The notes under the pieces: generated by a model
Database searches by the model: none
Seen by the model: the letters and a program-made list of their open reading frames with translations, nothing else
Told to the model about the DNA's origin: nothing
In this document: positions 6,087 through 11,564 of the stretch, in pieces
Layout of the letters: each line of letters starts with the position of its first letter
Position numbering within the stretch: the stretch's first letter is position 1
Origin: JAIMBK01 sp040755975
Lineage (GTDB): Bacteria; Bacillota; Desulfotomaculia; Desulfotomaculales; Nap2-2B
Assembly: GCA_040755975.1 (NCBI GenBank)
Contig: JBFLZY010000082.1
Coordinates: forward strand, 1 to 11,564
Length of the DNA stretch: 11,564 nt
Direction of reading: 5' to 3'
Program-made: the position numbers and the translations under genes

Positions 6087-7918
6087 TGCTCTTCGCCGAT
6101 TTCCCTGAGCCTGCGGTACAAAGTGGCCCGGCTGATTCCCAGGTAACGGGCGGCCTTTTCTTTGCCCTCGGTGGAGTTGCCGAAACGGTCCAAAGCTTCT
6201 AGGATGGCCTTTACTTCCATCTCCTTCAGTTTACTTTTACCCGTTTTGGGTGGCTGGCTTTCTTTGTCCGGATTCTTTTTTTCGCCCCTGTTGGTATTCT
6301 CTATGGTTTCAGTTTCTGCTGAAGCAGCAAAAATACGCCTGGGAAGGTGCTCCACGCCTATTTTTTGCCCCGGTTCGCTCATGTTGATGGCGTATTCAAG
6401 GGCATTTTGAAGTTCGCGCACATTGCCGGGCCAATGATAAGTGGTCAGCAGCTCTATAGCTTCCCCGGCCAACTCCTGGCGGCTGCGATTCATTTTCAAA
6501 CTATACTTGGTAAGGAAATGGTCAATTAATAAAGGTATATCCTCCCTTCGTTCCCTTAAAGGGGGAATCAAAACGGGGATAACGTTGAGCCGATAAAACA
6601 GATCCCCTCTAAACTCGCGCCTTTCCACCATCTCCTCCAGATTCCGGTTGGTGGCGGCGATAATCCGGACGTCAATGGGGATGGATTTTGTCCCGCCCAC
6701 CCGTTCAATACACCGGTTTTCCAGCACCCTCAATAATTTACTCTGCAAGTGCAATGGCATATCCCCGATCTCGTCAAGAAACAGGGTCCCTCCCCTGGCC
6801 AGCTCGAACTTGCCCGGTTTGCCGCCTTTTCTGGCGCCGGTAAAAGCCCCGTCCTCATAACCAAACAGCTCACTCTCCAAAAGCGCCTCCGGAATGGCGC
6901 TGCAATTAATCGCCACAAAAGGGCCGCCGGCCCGGTAACTGGCGTTATGAATGGCTTGGGCAAACAATTCTTTGCCGGTGCCGCTTTCCCCGCAAATCAG
7001 AATCGTGGAATCAGTTAAAGCGGCGCGGCTTAATCTGGACTTAATTTCCAGCAGCGGCTCGTTCCGGGTCTGGATGTCGTCGAAAGTATAATGCAAAGTT
7101 TCTCCAATCAACTTCGCGCTGTAAGATTGCACCTCGCTCAGGCTCCGGAACGAAACGGTTACCCCGCGCACCTCCTGCCTTTCGGAAGTCAGCACCGGGG
7201 AGACGGTAGCCAGAAAGTAGCGTTTCTGGCGTTTCTGCTGGTAACAAACTTCGGTTTCCAACCCCTTTTTCCGGGAAATTAGTTCAGCAATCGGCAGATC
7301 TGGAAACAACTCAGTTAAAAATTTGCCGAGGACGTGAGGGGATTTGATTCCCAGCAAATTCGCCGCTGAATAATTGAAATGGGTGATGCGGCCCGCTTCA
7401 TCCGTGGCGATGATTCCTTCGTGAATGGAGTTCACCACGTTGTCGTACCGTTTCAACAAAACGTTCAGCTCGTCACGGATATTGCGTTCGCTTAAGGCGC
7501 TCCCGATTAAAAGGCACATGTGTTCGAGAAAAAGCATTAATCTTTTTTCGCTTTCCAGTACCTTTTGGCGCTGATTTTCGTCGATGGCCACGAGGCAAAA
7601 ACTACCTAAGATTTGACCTTCGACTTTGATCGGGTAAGCCACCACGGCGTAGTGAGGACAGCTTCCGTAACGTGTGCAGGGAGCGCACTCCGCGCACTGG
7701 CCGCTCCGGCGGGCGATCAACGGCTGTCCGGTGGCCAGGAGGCGCCCGGTCAGGCTCCCCTCGTTGTAGCGGTTGCCCACTTCGACGTACGTTTCGCCGG
7801 TTCCGGCCACGATGTTCCGGGAGGCGTCGAAAACCATTACCTCAACCCCGATTACGCTTGCAATAGCATGCACGACTTCTTGCACAAACTCTTGAATAGA
7901 AGTCAAGGTTAATTTCAT
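6083..7918 (-). CDS. Sigma-54-dependent transcriptional activator with GAF-like sensor, PAS, AAA+ and Fis HTH
   Basis: A 611-residue enhancer-binding protein that remodels sigma-54 RNA polymerase. Residues 1-145 form a GAF-like sensor carrying C75, C78, C81 and C87 (a CxxCxxC-x5-C cluster). A PAS domain spans about 155-265. The AAA+ domain runs about 280-515, with Walker A GESGTGKE (310-317), the sigma-54 contact loop GAFTGA (357-362) and Walker B LFLDEIGD (379-386, D382/E383). After a charged linker (540-565), a Fis-type HTH ends the protein (about 583-607). ATG 7918 has AGGTGA 7 nt upstream. It lies directly upstream of, and in the same direction as, the operon with a sigma-54 promoter, so it is the likely activator. 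The sensor could detect the substrate or, through its cysteines, a metal, an Fe-S cluster or redox state; this is inference. All ATPase motifs are intact. Confidence 0.96.
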   Translation of the reverse strand: MKLTLTSIQEFVQEVVHAIASVIGVEVMVFDASRNIVAGTGETYVEVGNRYNEGSLTGRLLATGQPLIARRSGQCAECAPCTRYGSCPHYAVVAYPIKVEGQILGSFCLVAIDENQRQKVLESEKRLMLFLEHMCLLIGSALSERNIRDELNVLLKRYDNVVNSIHEGIIATDEAGRITHFNYSAANLLGIKSPHVLGKFLTELFPDLPIAELISRKKGLETEVCYQQKRQKRYFLATVSPVLTSERQEVRGVTVSFRSLSEVQSYSAKLIGETLHYTFDDIQTRNEPLLEIKSRLSRAALTDSTILICGESGTGKELFAQAIHNASYRAGGPFVAINCSAIPEALLESELFGYEDGAFTGARKGGKPGKFELARGGTLFLDEIGDMPLHLQSKLLRVLENRCIERVGGTKSIPIDVRIIAATNRNLEEMVERREFRGDLFYRLNVIPVLIPPLRERREDIPLLIDHFLTKYSLKMNRSRQELAGEAIELLTTYHWPGNVRELQNALEYAINMSEPGQKIGVEHLPRRIFAASAETETIENTNRGEKKNPDKESQPPKTGKSKLKEMEVKAILEALDRFGNSTEGKEKAARYLGISRATLYRRLREIGEEH

Positions 7919-7966
7919 AAAGTAATCACCTGCGCGAATTTAGCTATTGGAAGACCGGGTAATATT

Positions 7967-7996
7967 CTTATAATAAAATTCGCTAAAATACCCCAA
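7967..7996 (-). promoter_or_regulatory. Tentative sigma-70-type promoter of the regulator gene
   Basis: On the minus strand TTGGGG (7991-7996) and TATAAG (7967-7972) are spaced 18 bp, about 50 nt upstream of the regulator ATG. Both boxes are imperfect. A better -35-like TTGACG (8005-8010) has no well-spaced -10 partner. Confidence 0.35.
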
Positions 7997-8026
7997 AATC
8001 CTTTCGTCAATTGATTTTCCCGGCTA

Positions 8027-8055
8027 TTGAATATAGATATAGATTACATTATAAT
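8027..8055 (+). promoter_or_regulatory. Sigma-70-type promoter for the DUF4160-DUF2442 pair
   Basis: TTGAAT (8027-8032) and a perfect TATAAT (8050-8055) are spaced by 17 bp. The start would be near 8062, just before a GGGGGGAGG run (8064-8072), and 27 nt before the ATG of the DUF4160 gene. The spacing and the -10 box are ideal. Confidence 0.75.
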
Positions 8056-8088
8056 GGAAGCAAGGGGGGAGGCAAGAGCGTAAACGTA

Positions 8089-8349
8089 ATGCCGTTGATC
8101 AGTGAATTTTCCGGGATAAAAATTTACATGTATTTTCAGGACCATAATCCACCCCATATTCATGCACGCTACAGTAATTTTTCAGCTCTTCTGGAGATTT
8201 CACAAGGAAATATGATCGCAGGGAGTTTCCCCAAAGAAATTAAAGGAAAAATCAAAAAATGGACTGTGCTGCATAAAGAAGAATTAATGAATAACTGGCA
8301 AAAAGCACAAAAGGGTGAAAAACTCCAGAAAATTAAGCCGTTGGAGTAG
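8089..8349 (+). CDS. DUF4160 domain protein
   Basis: An 86-residue protein whose N-terminus, MPLISEFSGIKIYMYFQDHN, is the DUF4160 signature, followed by PPHIHARYSN (21-30). The pattern D18-H19-N20-P-P-H23-x-H25 gives a His-rich site that could bind metal or act in catalysis, but no function is established. The ATG at 8089 is chosen because it matches the usual family start; the frame is open to 8011 without a better site. The nearest strong Shine-Dalgarno (8064-8072) is 16 nt away, which is long. It is followed after 23 nt by a DUF2442 gene; this pairing recurs in bacteria and is often discussed as toxin-antitoxin-like. The base composition is AT-rich compared with the kor genes to the right. 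Confidence 0.88.
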   Translation: MPLISEFSGIKIYMYFQDHNPPHIHARYSNFSALLEISQGNMIAGSFPKEIKGKIKKWTVLHKEELMNNWQKAQKGEKLQKIKPLE

Positions 8350-8372
8350 GAAGATCGAATGGGAGGTTTATT

Positions 8373-8663
8373 ATGTTTGATAAAAACGTAAAAAGCGTTT
8401 TGCACGAAATAAAGAGCGTTTACCCGATCTACGATTACCATTTAATTTTGGAATTTGACGAGGGAGAGTACAGAGTTGCCGATTTGCGCCCGTTTTTAAA
8501 GGGGCCCGTATTCGAACCCTTAAAGGATCGCAAATTTTTCAAACTGGTCAAAGTAGATCCAGAGGCGGGCACAATTGTTTGGCCCAATGAGGCGGATCTC
8601 GACCCCGACGTGTTGTACGCGCAAAGTGTCCCGCTTGTGCTTCCCAACGTTTCCGGGCAATAA
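8373..8663 (+). CDS. DUF2442 domain protein
   Basis: A 96-residue protein with the DUF2442 layout: a short beta-rich N-terminus (YDYHLILEFDEGEYRVADLR), a middle segment with LKGPVFEPLKDRKFFKLVKV, and the typical DPEAGTIVWPNEADLDPDVLY (about 62-82). GGGAGG lies 6 nt before ATG 8373. It follows DUF4160 by 23 nt in the same direction and ends in a small hairpin (TTTCCGG 8650-8656 with CCGGAAA 8664-8670) that lacks a T-run. The pair may form a small two-gene module such as a toxin-antitoxin system; no direct evidence in the sequence shows which would be toxin. The domain call is strong, the role unknown. Confidence 0.9.
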   Translation: MFDKNVKSVLHEIKSVYPIYDYHLILEFDEGEYRVADLRPFLKGPVFEPLKDRKFFKLVKVDPEAGTIVWPNEADLDPDVLYAQSVPLVLPNVSGQ

Positions 8664-8723
8664 CCGGAAAAAGCAGGCCCACAAAAGGCAATCGGCTGTT
8701 ATCCCGCGCTTCCGGAGCAATAA

Positions 8724-8774
8724 TGAGGCCCCGTTACCCGTAAACCCAAAGCTGGTTGCGGGGATGGGGCCTCA
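8724..8774. repeat. Stem-loop A: 9-bp perfect stem with inner stems
   Basis: TGAGGCCCC (8724-8732) pairs perfectly with GGGGCCTCA (8766-8774). Inside, CCCG (8737-8740) pairs with CGGG (8759-8762) and AACC (8743-8746) with GGTT (8754-8757). The result is a long hairpin with an asymmetric internal loop, typical of a folded RNA or single-stranded DNA element. Confidence 0.65.
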
Positions 8775-8803
8775 GACTATCCCTTGTTCTACTACTCGCA
8801 AAA

Positions 8804-8867
8804 CAGCCCCTGTCCTGTCGTTCGTTTGCTACCGCTCCGACGCCCCCGGCAAATCGAACGTGGGCTG
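8804..8867. repeat. Stem-loop B: nested stems
   Basis: CGTTCGTTTGC (8819-8829) pairs with GCAAATCGAACG (8849-8860) with one bulged base and a 19-nt loop. It is enclosed by CAGCCC (8804-8809) pairing with GGGCTG (8862-8867), leaving a one-sided internal loop of 9 nt against 1 nt. Confidence 0.6.
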
Positions 8868-8881
8868 GCAGTTTACATCTA

Positions 8882-8911
8882 CCCTTATGCCGCTATAAAG
8901 CGGCATAAGGG
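8882..8911. repeat. Stem-loop C: perfect 13-bp inverted repeat with 4-nt loop
   Basis: CCCTTATGCCGCT (8882-8894) and AGCGGCATAAGGG (8899-8911) are exact inverse complements around ATAA. It stands between two convergent transcription units and could stop or stabilise both transcripts, but no T-run follows on either strand. Confidence 0.8.
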
Positions 8912-9022
8912 CCTAATTAATGGCAATTCTAACCGCAGTTCATTATCGCAGCTTAACTCTTCCCGCTAACAAAAGCCCGGCGGCCATCCACCTCACCGTC
9001 AGCATTGCTACTTTCCCCAGCT

Positions 9023-9562
9023 TCACTTCTTCCCCGCCAGCGTAAGCCCCCGGCGGTAGGCGTTCAGGTTTAATTCCGCCGCGGCGCCGGAAAAGCGGCG
9101 CCGGATGGTTTTTTCCAGGGATTCCGCCCCGACGATGCCGGTTAAGGCCACAATGGCGCCTAAGGAGACCAGGTTGGCCGCCCCCGCCCGGCCGAGTTCG
9201 CGGGCCGTGTCGGTGAAGGGGAAGCCGAAGGCGCGCGCCCTGCTTTTTTCCAGTTGATCGGCGTTAATTAAGCTTGTATCGTAGATCAGGACGGCTTCCG
9301 GGGGCAGGGAGCGGGCGTAGAGCGCGTAGGCCTCCGGAGTAAGGGCGAGAACCAGGTCTGGTTCTTCTACGCCCGGATAGACGATTTCCTGAGTGCTGAT
9401 GACCACTTCCGATTTGGTGAACCCGCCCCGGGTGGCGATTCCGTAGGACTGGGTCTGGGCGGCGTTTTTTCCTTCGCAGAGGGAGGCCGCTTCGGCCAGC
9501 AGGATCCCGGCCACAATTAAACCCTGGCCCCCTTCGCCGGCCAGCACCACCTGCCATTTCAC
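9023..9562 (-). CDS. korC: 2-oxoacid:ferredoxin oxidoreductase, gamma subunit
   Basis: A 179-residue gamma subunit of a 2-oxoacid:ferredoxin oxidoreductase, the domain thought to bind or gate CoA. The family marks are the N-terminal GEGGQG (9-14) and the QTQSYGIATRGG segment (36-47) that precedes the SEVVIS strand. Length matches stand-alone KorC/VorC proteins (175-195). The start is GTG at 9562, sharing a GTGA overlap with the TGA stop of the beta-subunit gene, so the two are probably coupled. It is the last gene of the operon; downstream comes the structured spacer without a clear terminator. The region is much richer in G and C than the DUF pair beyond it. 2-Oxoglutarate is the likeliest substrate, but a branched-chain 2-oxoacid enzyme cannot be excluded. 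Confidence 0.93.
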   Translation of the reverse strand: MKWQVVLAGEGGQGLIVAGILLAEAASLCEGKNAAQTQSYGIATRGGFTKSEVVISTQEIVYPGVEEPDLVLALTPEAYALYARSLPPEAVLIYDTSLINADQLEKSRARAFGFPFTDTARELGRAGAANLVSLGAIVALTGIVGAESLEKTIRRRFSGAAAELNLNAYRRGLTLAGKK

Positions 9563-10392
9563 GACGCAAACCCCCTTTTCGCCTGCGCCTTTTGCTGGAC
9601 GGCCGCGTAGCGGGCGGTGAAGTCCGGGTCGGCGCGCTCGGCCAGTTTGCCGATGAGAAAAGCGCCCGCCGGGAGTTCGCCTGTTTTGGCCGCGGGGGAG
9701 TTTACGTTGACCGCCCGGGTTTTCAGCGCCTTCATCATTTCCACCGCCGGGCCCAGTTTGTTGCGCCGCCCGAAGTGGGTGGGGCAGGGACTGATCACCT
9801 CAATGAAGGAGAAGCCTTTTTTGGTGATCCCGTCGCGGATCAGGCGGTCCAGCCGGGGGACGTGGTAGACCGTGCCCCGGGCCACGTAGTTGGCCCCGGC
9901 GGCGTCCACCAGGCGGCAGAGATCGAAGTCGCGCTCCGGGTTGCCGTATCTGGTGGTGCTGGTGACGGCGTCTGGGGGGGTGGTGGCGGAGACCTGCCCG
10001 CCGGTCATCCCGTAGTTCTGGTTGTTTAAGACGACGGCGGTGAGGTCGATGTTGCGCCGGGCGGCGTGGATGAGGTGGTTGCCCCCGATGGTCGCCCCGT
10101 CCCCGTCGCCCATGAGCACCACCACGGTGAGCTCCGGGCGGGCGGCCTTCACCCCGGTGGCGAAGGCCAGCGCCCGCCCGTGGGTGCCGTGCAGGGCGCT
10201 GGTGGCCAGGTAGTCGTCCGCTTTGCCCCAGCAGCCGATGCCGGTGACCACCACCACCTTGTTCCGGGGCAGCGCCAGTTCCGCGAAGGCGCGGGCCAAA
10301 GCGCCTAAGGCGATGCCGTTGCCGCACCCCGGGCACCAAAGGTGGGGCAGCATTTTTTCGTCGAGGTATTCTCGCCAGCTTAGCGCAGGCAT
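9559..10392 (-). CDS. korB: 2-oxoacid:ferredoxin oxidoreductase, beta subunit (thiamine diphosphate-binding)
   Basis: A 277-residue catalytic subunit binding thiamine diphosphate and one [4Fe-4S] cluster. The thiamine motif is GDG (95-97) with NN (123-124) 25 residues on. Cluster ligands are C20 and C23 (WCPGCGNG), C54 (GIGCWGK) and C203 (SPCPTHFG), the arrangement known for this family. HGTHGRA (68-74) and GGNHLIHAARRN (103-114) are typical of Kor-type beta subunits. With korA it oxidises a 2-oxoacid plus CoA to acyl-CoA, CO2 and reduced ferredoxin, or runs in reverse for carbon fixation. The ATG at 10392 overlaps the end of korA by 13 nt, and its stop overlaps korC by 4 nt. Nothing is missing or unusual. 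Confidence 0.96.
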   Translation of the reverse strand: MPALSWREYLDEKMLPHLWCPGCGNGIALGALARAFAELALPRNKVVVVTGIGCWGKADDYLATSALHGTHGRALAFATGVKAARPELTVVVLMGDGDGATIGGNHLIHAARRNIDLTAVVLNNQNYGMTGGQVSATTPPDAVTSTTRYGNPERDFDLCRLVDAAGANYVARGTVYHVPRLDRLIRDGITKKGFSFIEVISPCPTHFGRRNKLGPAVEMMKALKTRAVNVNSPAAKTGELPAGAFLIGKLAERADPDFTARYAAVQQKAQAKRGFAS

Positions 10393-11564
10393 TGGCTCGC
10401 CACCTCCTCGATGCGGGCGGAGATTTCGGCGGGGAGAAAACCCAGGCCGTTCGATTTATGTAAACCAAAAACGGGTTTTTCTTTGCCGAGCACCCTTTGC
10501 ACCTCGCGGATAACCTGACCCAGGTTCAGCTCCGGCACCAGGACGGCGCGGGCCTTTCGGGCCGCTTCGGCAATAAAAGTGTCGGGGAAGGGCCACAGGG
10601 TGACCAGCTGCAGAACCCCGGCCCTGAGGCCGGGCGTGCGTAAAGCAGCCGCCCGGGCGGGGCGGGTGGTGCAGCCGAAGGTAACGATGAGCAGGTCCAG
10701 CTCGTTCGCCGGATCGTAGTGGTGTTTGACCAGGAGAATTTCGTCTAAATGGTTGTCCAGCTTGGTGAAAAGGCGCCCGATCTTGGCCCCGGCGTTGGCG
10801 GGGTCGTTCTGGCTGTAGCCCCTTTCCCCGTGCATGGAACTGGTCACGTGGAAGATGTACTCGCTGCCGTAGTCGGCCAGGGGCGGGACGCCGTCGGGGT
10901 CCGGCTTGAAGGGCAGGTACTCTTCCGGCGGGCAGGCGGGTCTTTTGCGGTTGACGATCTTGATTTGGGCCGGGTCGGGAAGGGCTACGTTTTCCCGCAT
11001 GTGGGCGACAATTTCGTCGGCCAGGAGGATCACCGGCACCCGGAAGCGCTCGGCCAGGTTAAAAGCCGTGATGGTGAGATCAAAACACTCCTGCACCGTC
11101 GCCGGGGAAAGGACGATGAGGCTCTGGTCCCCGTGGCGGCCCCAGCGGGCCTGCATGACGTCGGCCTGGGCGGGCTTGGTGGCCAGCCCCGTGCTGGGGC
11201 CGGAGCGCTGCACGTTGACCACCACGCAGGGGACTTCGCCTAAGATGGCGACCCCCAGGTTCTCCTGCATTAAGGAAAAGCCGGGGCCGGAAGTGGCGGT
11301 GAAGGCCTTTACTCCCGTTAAGGAGGCGCCGATGACGGCGGCGATGCTGCCCAGTTCGTCCTCCATCTGGAGGTAGACGCCGCCCACCTGCGGGAGTCTT
11401 TCGGCGCAGGCTTCGGCGATCTCCGAGGAGGGAGTAATCGGGTAGCCGGCGTAAAAGCGGGCGCCGGCGGCGATGGCCCCTTCGGCGATGGCTTCGTTCC
11501 CCTGGAGGAAGAGCCTGCGGACTTCCCCGTTCCCTTTCTCAATGGGGCTTGCGCTTCTGTCTTC
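10380..11564 (-). CDS. korA: 2-oxoacid:ferredoxin oxidoreductase, alpha subunit, open at the window edge
   Basis: The alpha subunit, with 394 codons visible. The frame is open to 11564 and carries the typical N-terminal motif LQGNEAIAEGAI...AGYPITPSSEIAE shortly after the edge, then MEDELGSIAAVIGAS and FTATSGPGFSLM, the thiamine-channel segment. The internal GTG at 11387 is not the true start, because the conserved GYPITPS block lies upstream of it. KorA is usually 370-390 residues, so almost all is here, but no clear start codon is visible; it is probably just outside or very near the edge. In another frame the edge reads ...RQKRKPH and a TGA near 11540, which could be the tail of a small upstream gene such as a ferredoxin subunit (korD). 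That is a guess from seven codons. The C-terminal region overlaps korB by 13 nt. Confidence 0.93.
   Translation of the reverse strand, partial: EDRSASPIEKGNGEVRRLFLQGNEAIAEGAIAAGARFYAGYPITPSSEIAEACAERLPQVGGVYLQMEDELGSIAAVIGASLTGVKAFTATSGPGFSLMQENLGVAILGEVPCVVVNVQRSGPSTGLATKPAQADVMQARWGRHGDQSLIVLSPATVQECFDLTITAFNLAERFRVPVILLADEIVAHMRENVALPDPAQIKIVNRKRPACPPEEYLPFKPDPDGVPPLADYGSEYIFHVTSSMHGERGYSQNDPANAGAKIGRLFTKLDNHLDEILLVKHHYDPANELDLLIVTFGCTTRPARAAALRTPGLRAGVLQLVTLWPFPDTFIAEAARKARAVLVPELNLGQVIREVQRVLGKEKPVFGLHKSNGLGFLPAEISARIEEVASQCLR

Larger units (their letters stand above)
8664..9022. other. Gene-free, highly structured spacer (possible noncoding RNA or mobile-element end)
   Basis: No convincing gene lies in these 359 bp between the convergent DUF pair and the kor operon. 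Three separate inverted-repeat structures follow each other at 8724-8774, 8804-8867 and 8882-8911. A repeat of TTCCGG-GCAATAA (8651-8663 and, with one inserted A, 8710-8723) flanks the left part. No T-run follows any hairpin, so none is a standard terminator. From 8912 to 9022 I see only short repeats of CGCAG and nothing firm. Such serial stem-loops occur in noncoding RNAs carried by IS110, IS605/TnpB and IscB elements, but no transposase is present here. Confidence 0.5.

Noticed and set aside
8011..8088. Upstream start for DUF4160 adding 26 residues
   Set aside because: It lies within the promoter (before the predicted start near 8062), and the family begins at the MPLISEF-type sequence.
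8575..8898. 107-codon plus-strand open frame overlapping the DUF2442 end and the structured spacer
   Set aside because: It overlaps a confident gene in another frame, has no ribosome site and runs straight through strong stem-loops; the structure explains the region better than a protein.
10749..11243. 164-codon plus-strand open frame opposite korA
   Set aside because: It is a GC-rich antisense shadow of a clear korA gene, with no domain or ribosome site.
1..11564. CRISPR arrays, tRNA or rRNA genes
   Set aside because: I saw no regularly spaced repeats, no tRNA-like cloverleaf with conserved T-arm, and no rRNA core motifs on either strand.

Overview
The window reads as a stretch of an anaerobic, ferredoxin-using Gram-positive chromosome, most likely a Clostridia/Moorella/Desulfotomaculum-type organism. 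The grounds are strong GGAGG-type ribosome sites, GTG and TTG starts, a ferredoxin-dependent 2-oxoacid oxidoreductase, a PreA-like flavo-iron-sulfur reductase and a PAS-containing sigma-54 activator. The assignment is inferred from gene content; no rRNA or other taxonomic marker is present.

Layout. (1) Positions 1-5631, all on the minus strand, form one probable catabolic operon. In transcription order it holds a PreA-like dihydropyrimidine-dehydrogenase-family reductase, a nitrilase-superfamily C-N hydrolase, a DUF2848 protein, a small cupin, and the FAD, [2Fe-2S] and molybdopterin subunits of a xanthine-dehydrogenase-family hydroxylase. The last is cut by the left edge. (2) 5632-6082 is the control region. 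It has an excellent sigma-54 promoter (5755-5769, minus strand) and, about 90-135 bp upstream of the predicted start, a pair of overlapping perfect inverted repeats that look like an activator-binding site. (3) 6083-7918 (minus) encodes a 611-residue sigma-54 activator with a cysteine-containing sensor domain, PAS, AAA+ and Fis-type HTH; it lies immediately upstream of the promoter it probably drives. (4) 8089-8663 (plus) is a DUF4160-DUF2442 gene pair with its own sigma-70-type promoter. (5) 8664-9022 has no gene but is dense in inverted repeats and looks like a structured RNA or the end of a mobile element. (6) 9023-11564 (minus) is a GC-rich korA-korB-korC operon for 2-oxoacid:ferredoxin oxidoreductase, with overlapping genes and korA running to the right edge.

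How the genes may work together. The operon combines an oxidative Mo-hydroxylase, a reductive flavin/Fe-S enzyme, a C-N hydrolase and a DUF2848 protein that may be related to fumarylacetoacetase-type hydrolases. This fits anaerobic breakdown of an N-heterocycle: hydroxylate, reduce the ring, open it, release nitrogen, then process the acid. Several pyrimidine-contacting residues of the PreA family are replaced, and the purine-recognition Glu after the Mo-site GGK motif is Leu. The substrate is therefore probably neither uracil/thymine nor xanthine. No dihydropyrimidinase or PreT partner lies in the window. This operon is the best candidate for an undescribed pathway here; the Kor operon could take up a 2-oxoacid product but is not transcriptionally linked to it.
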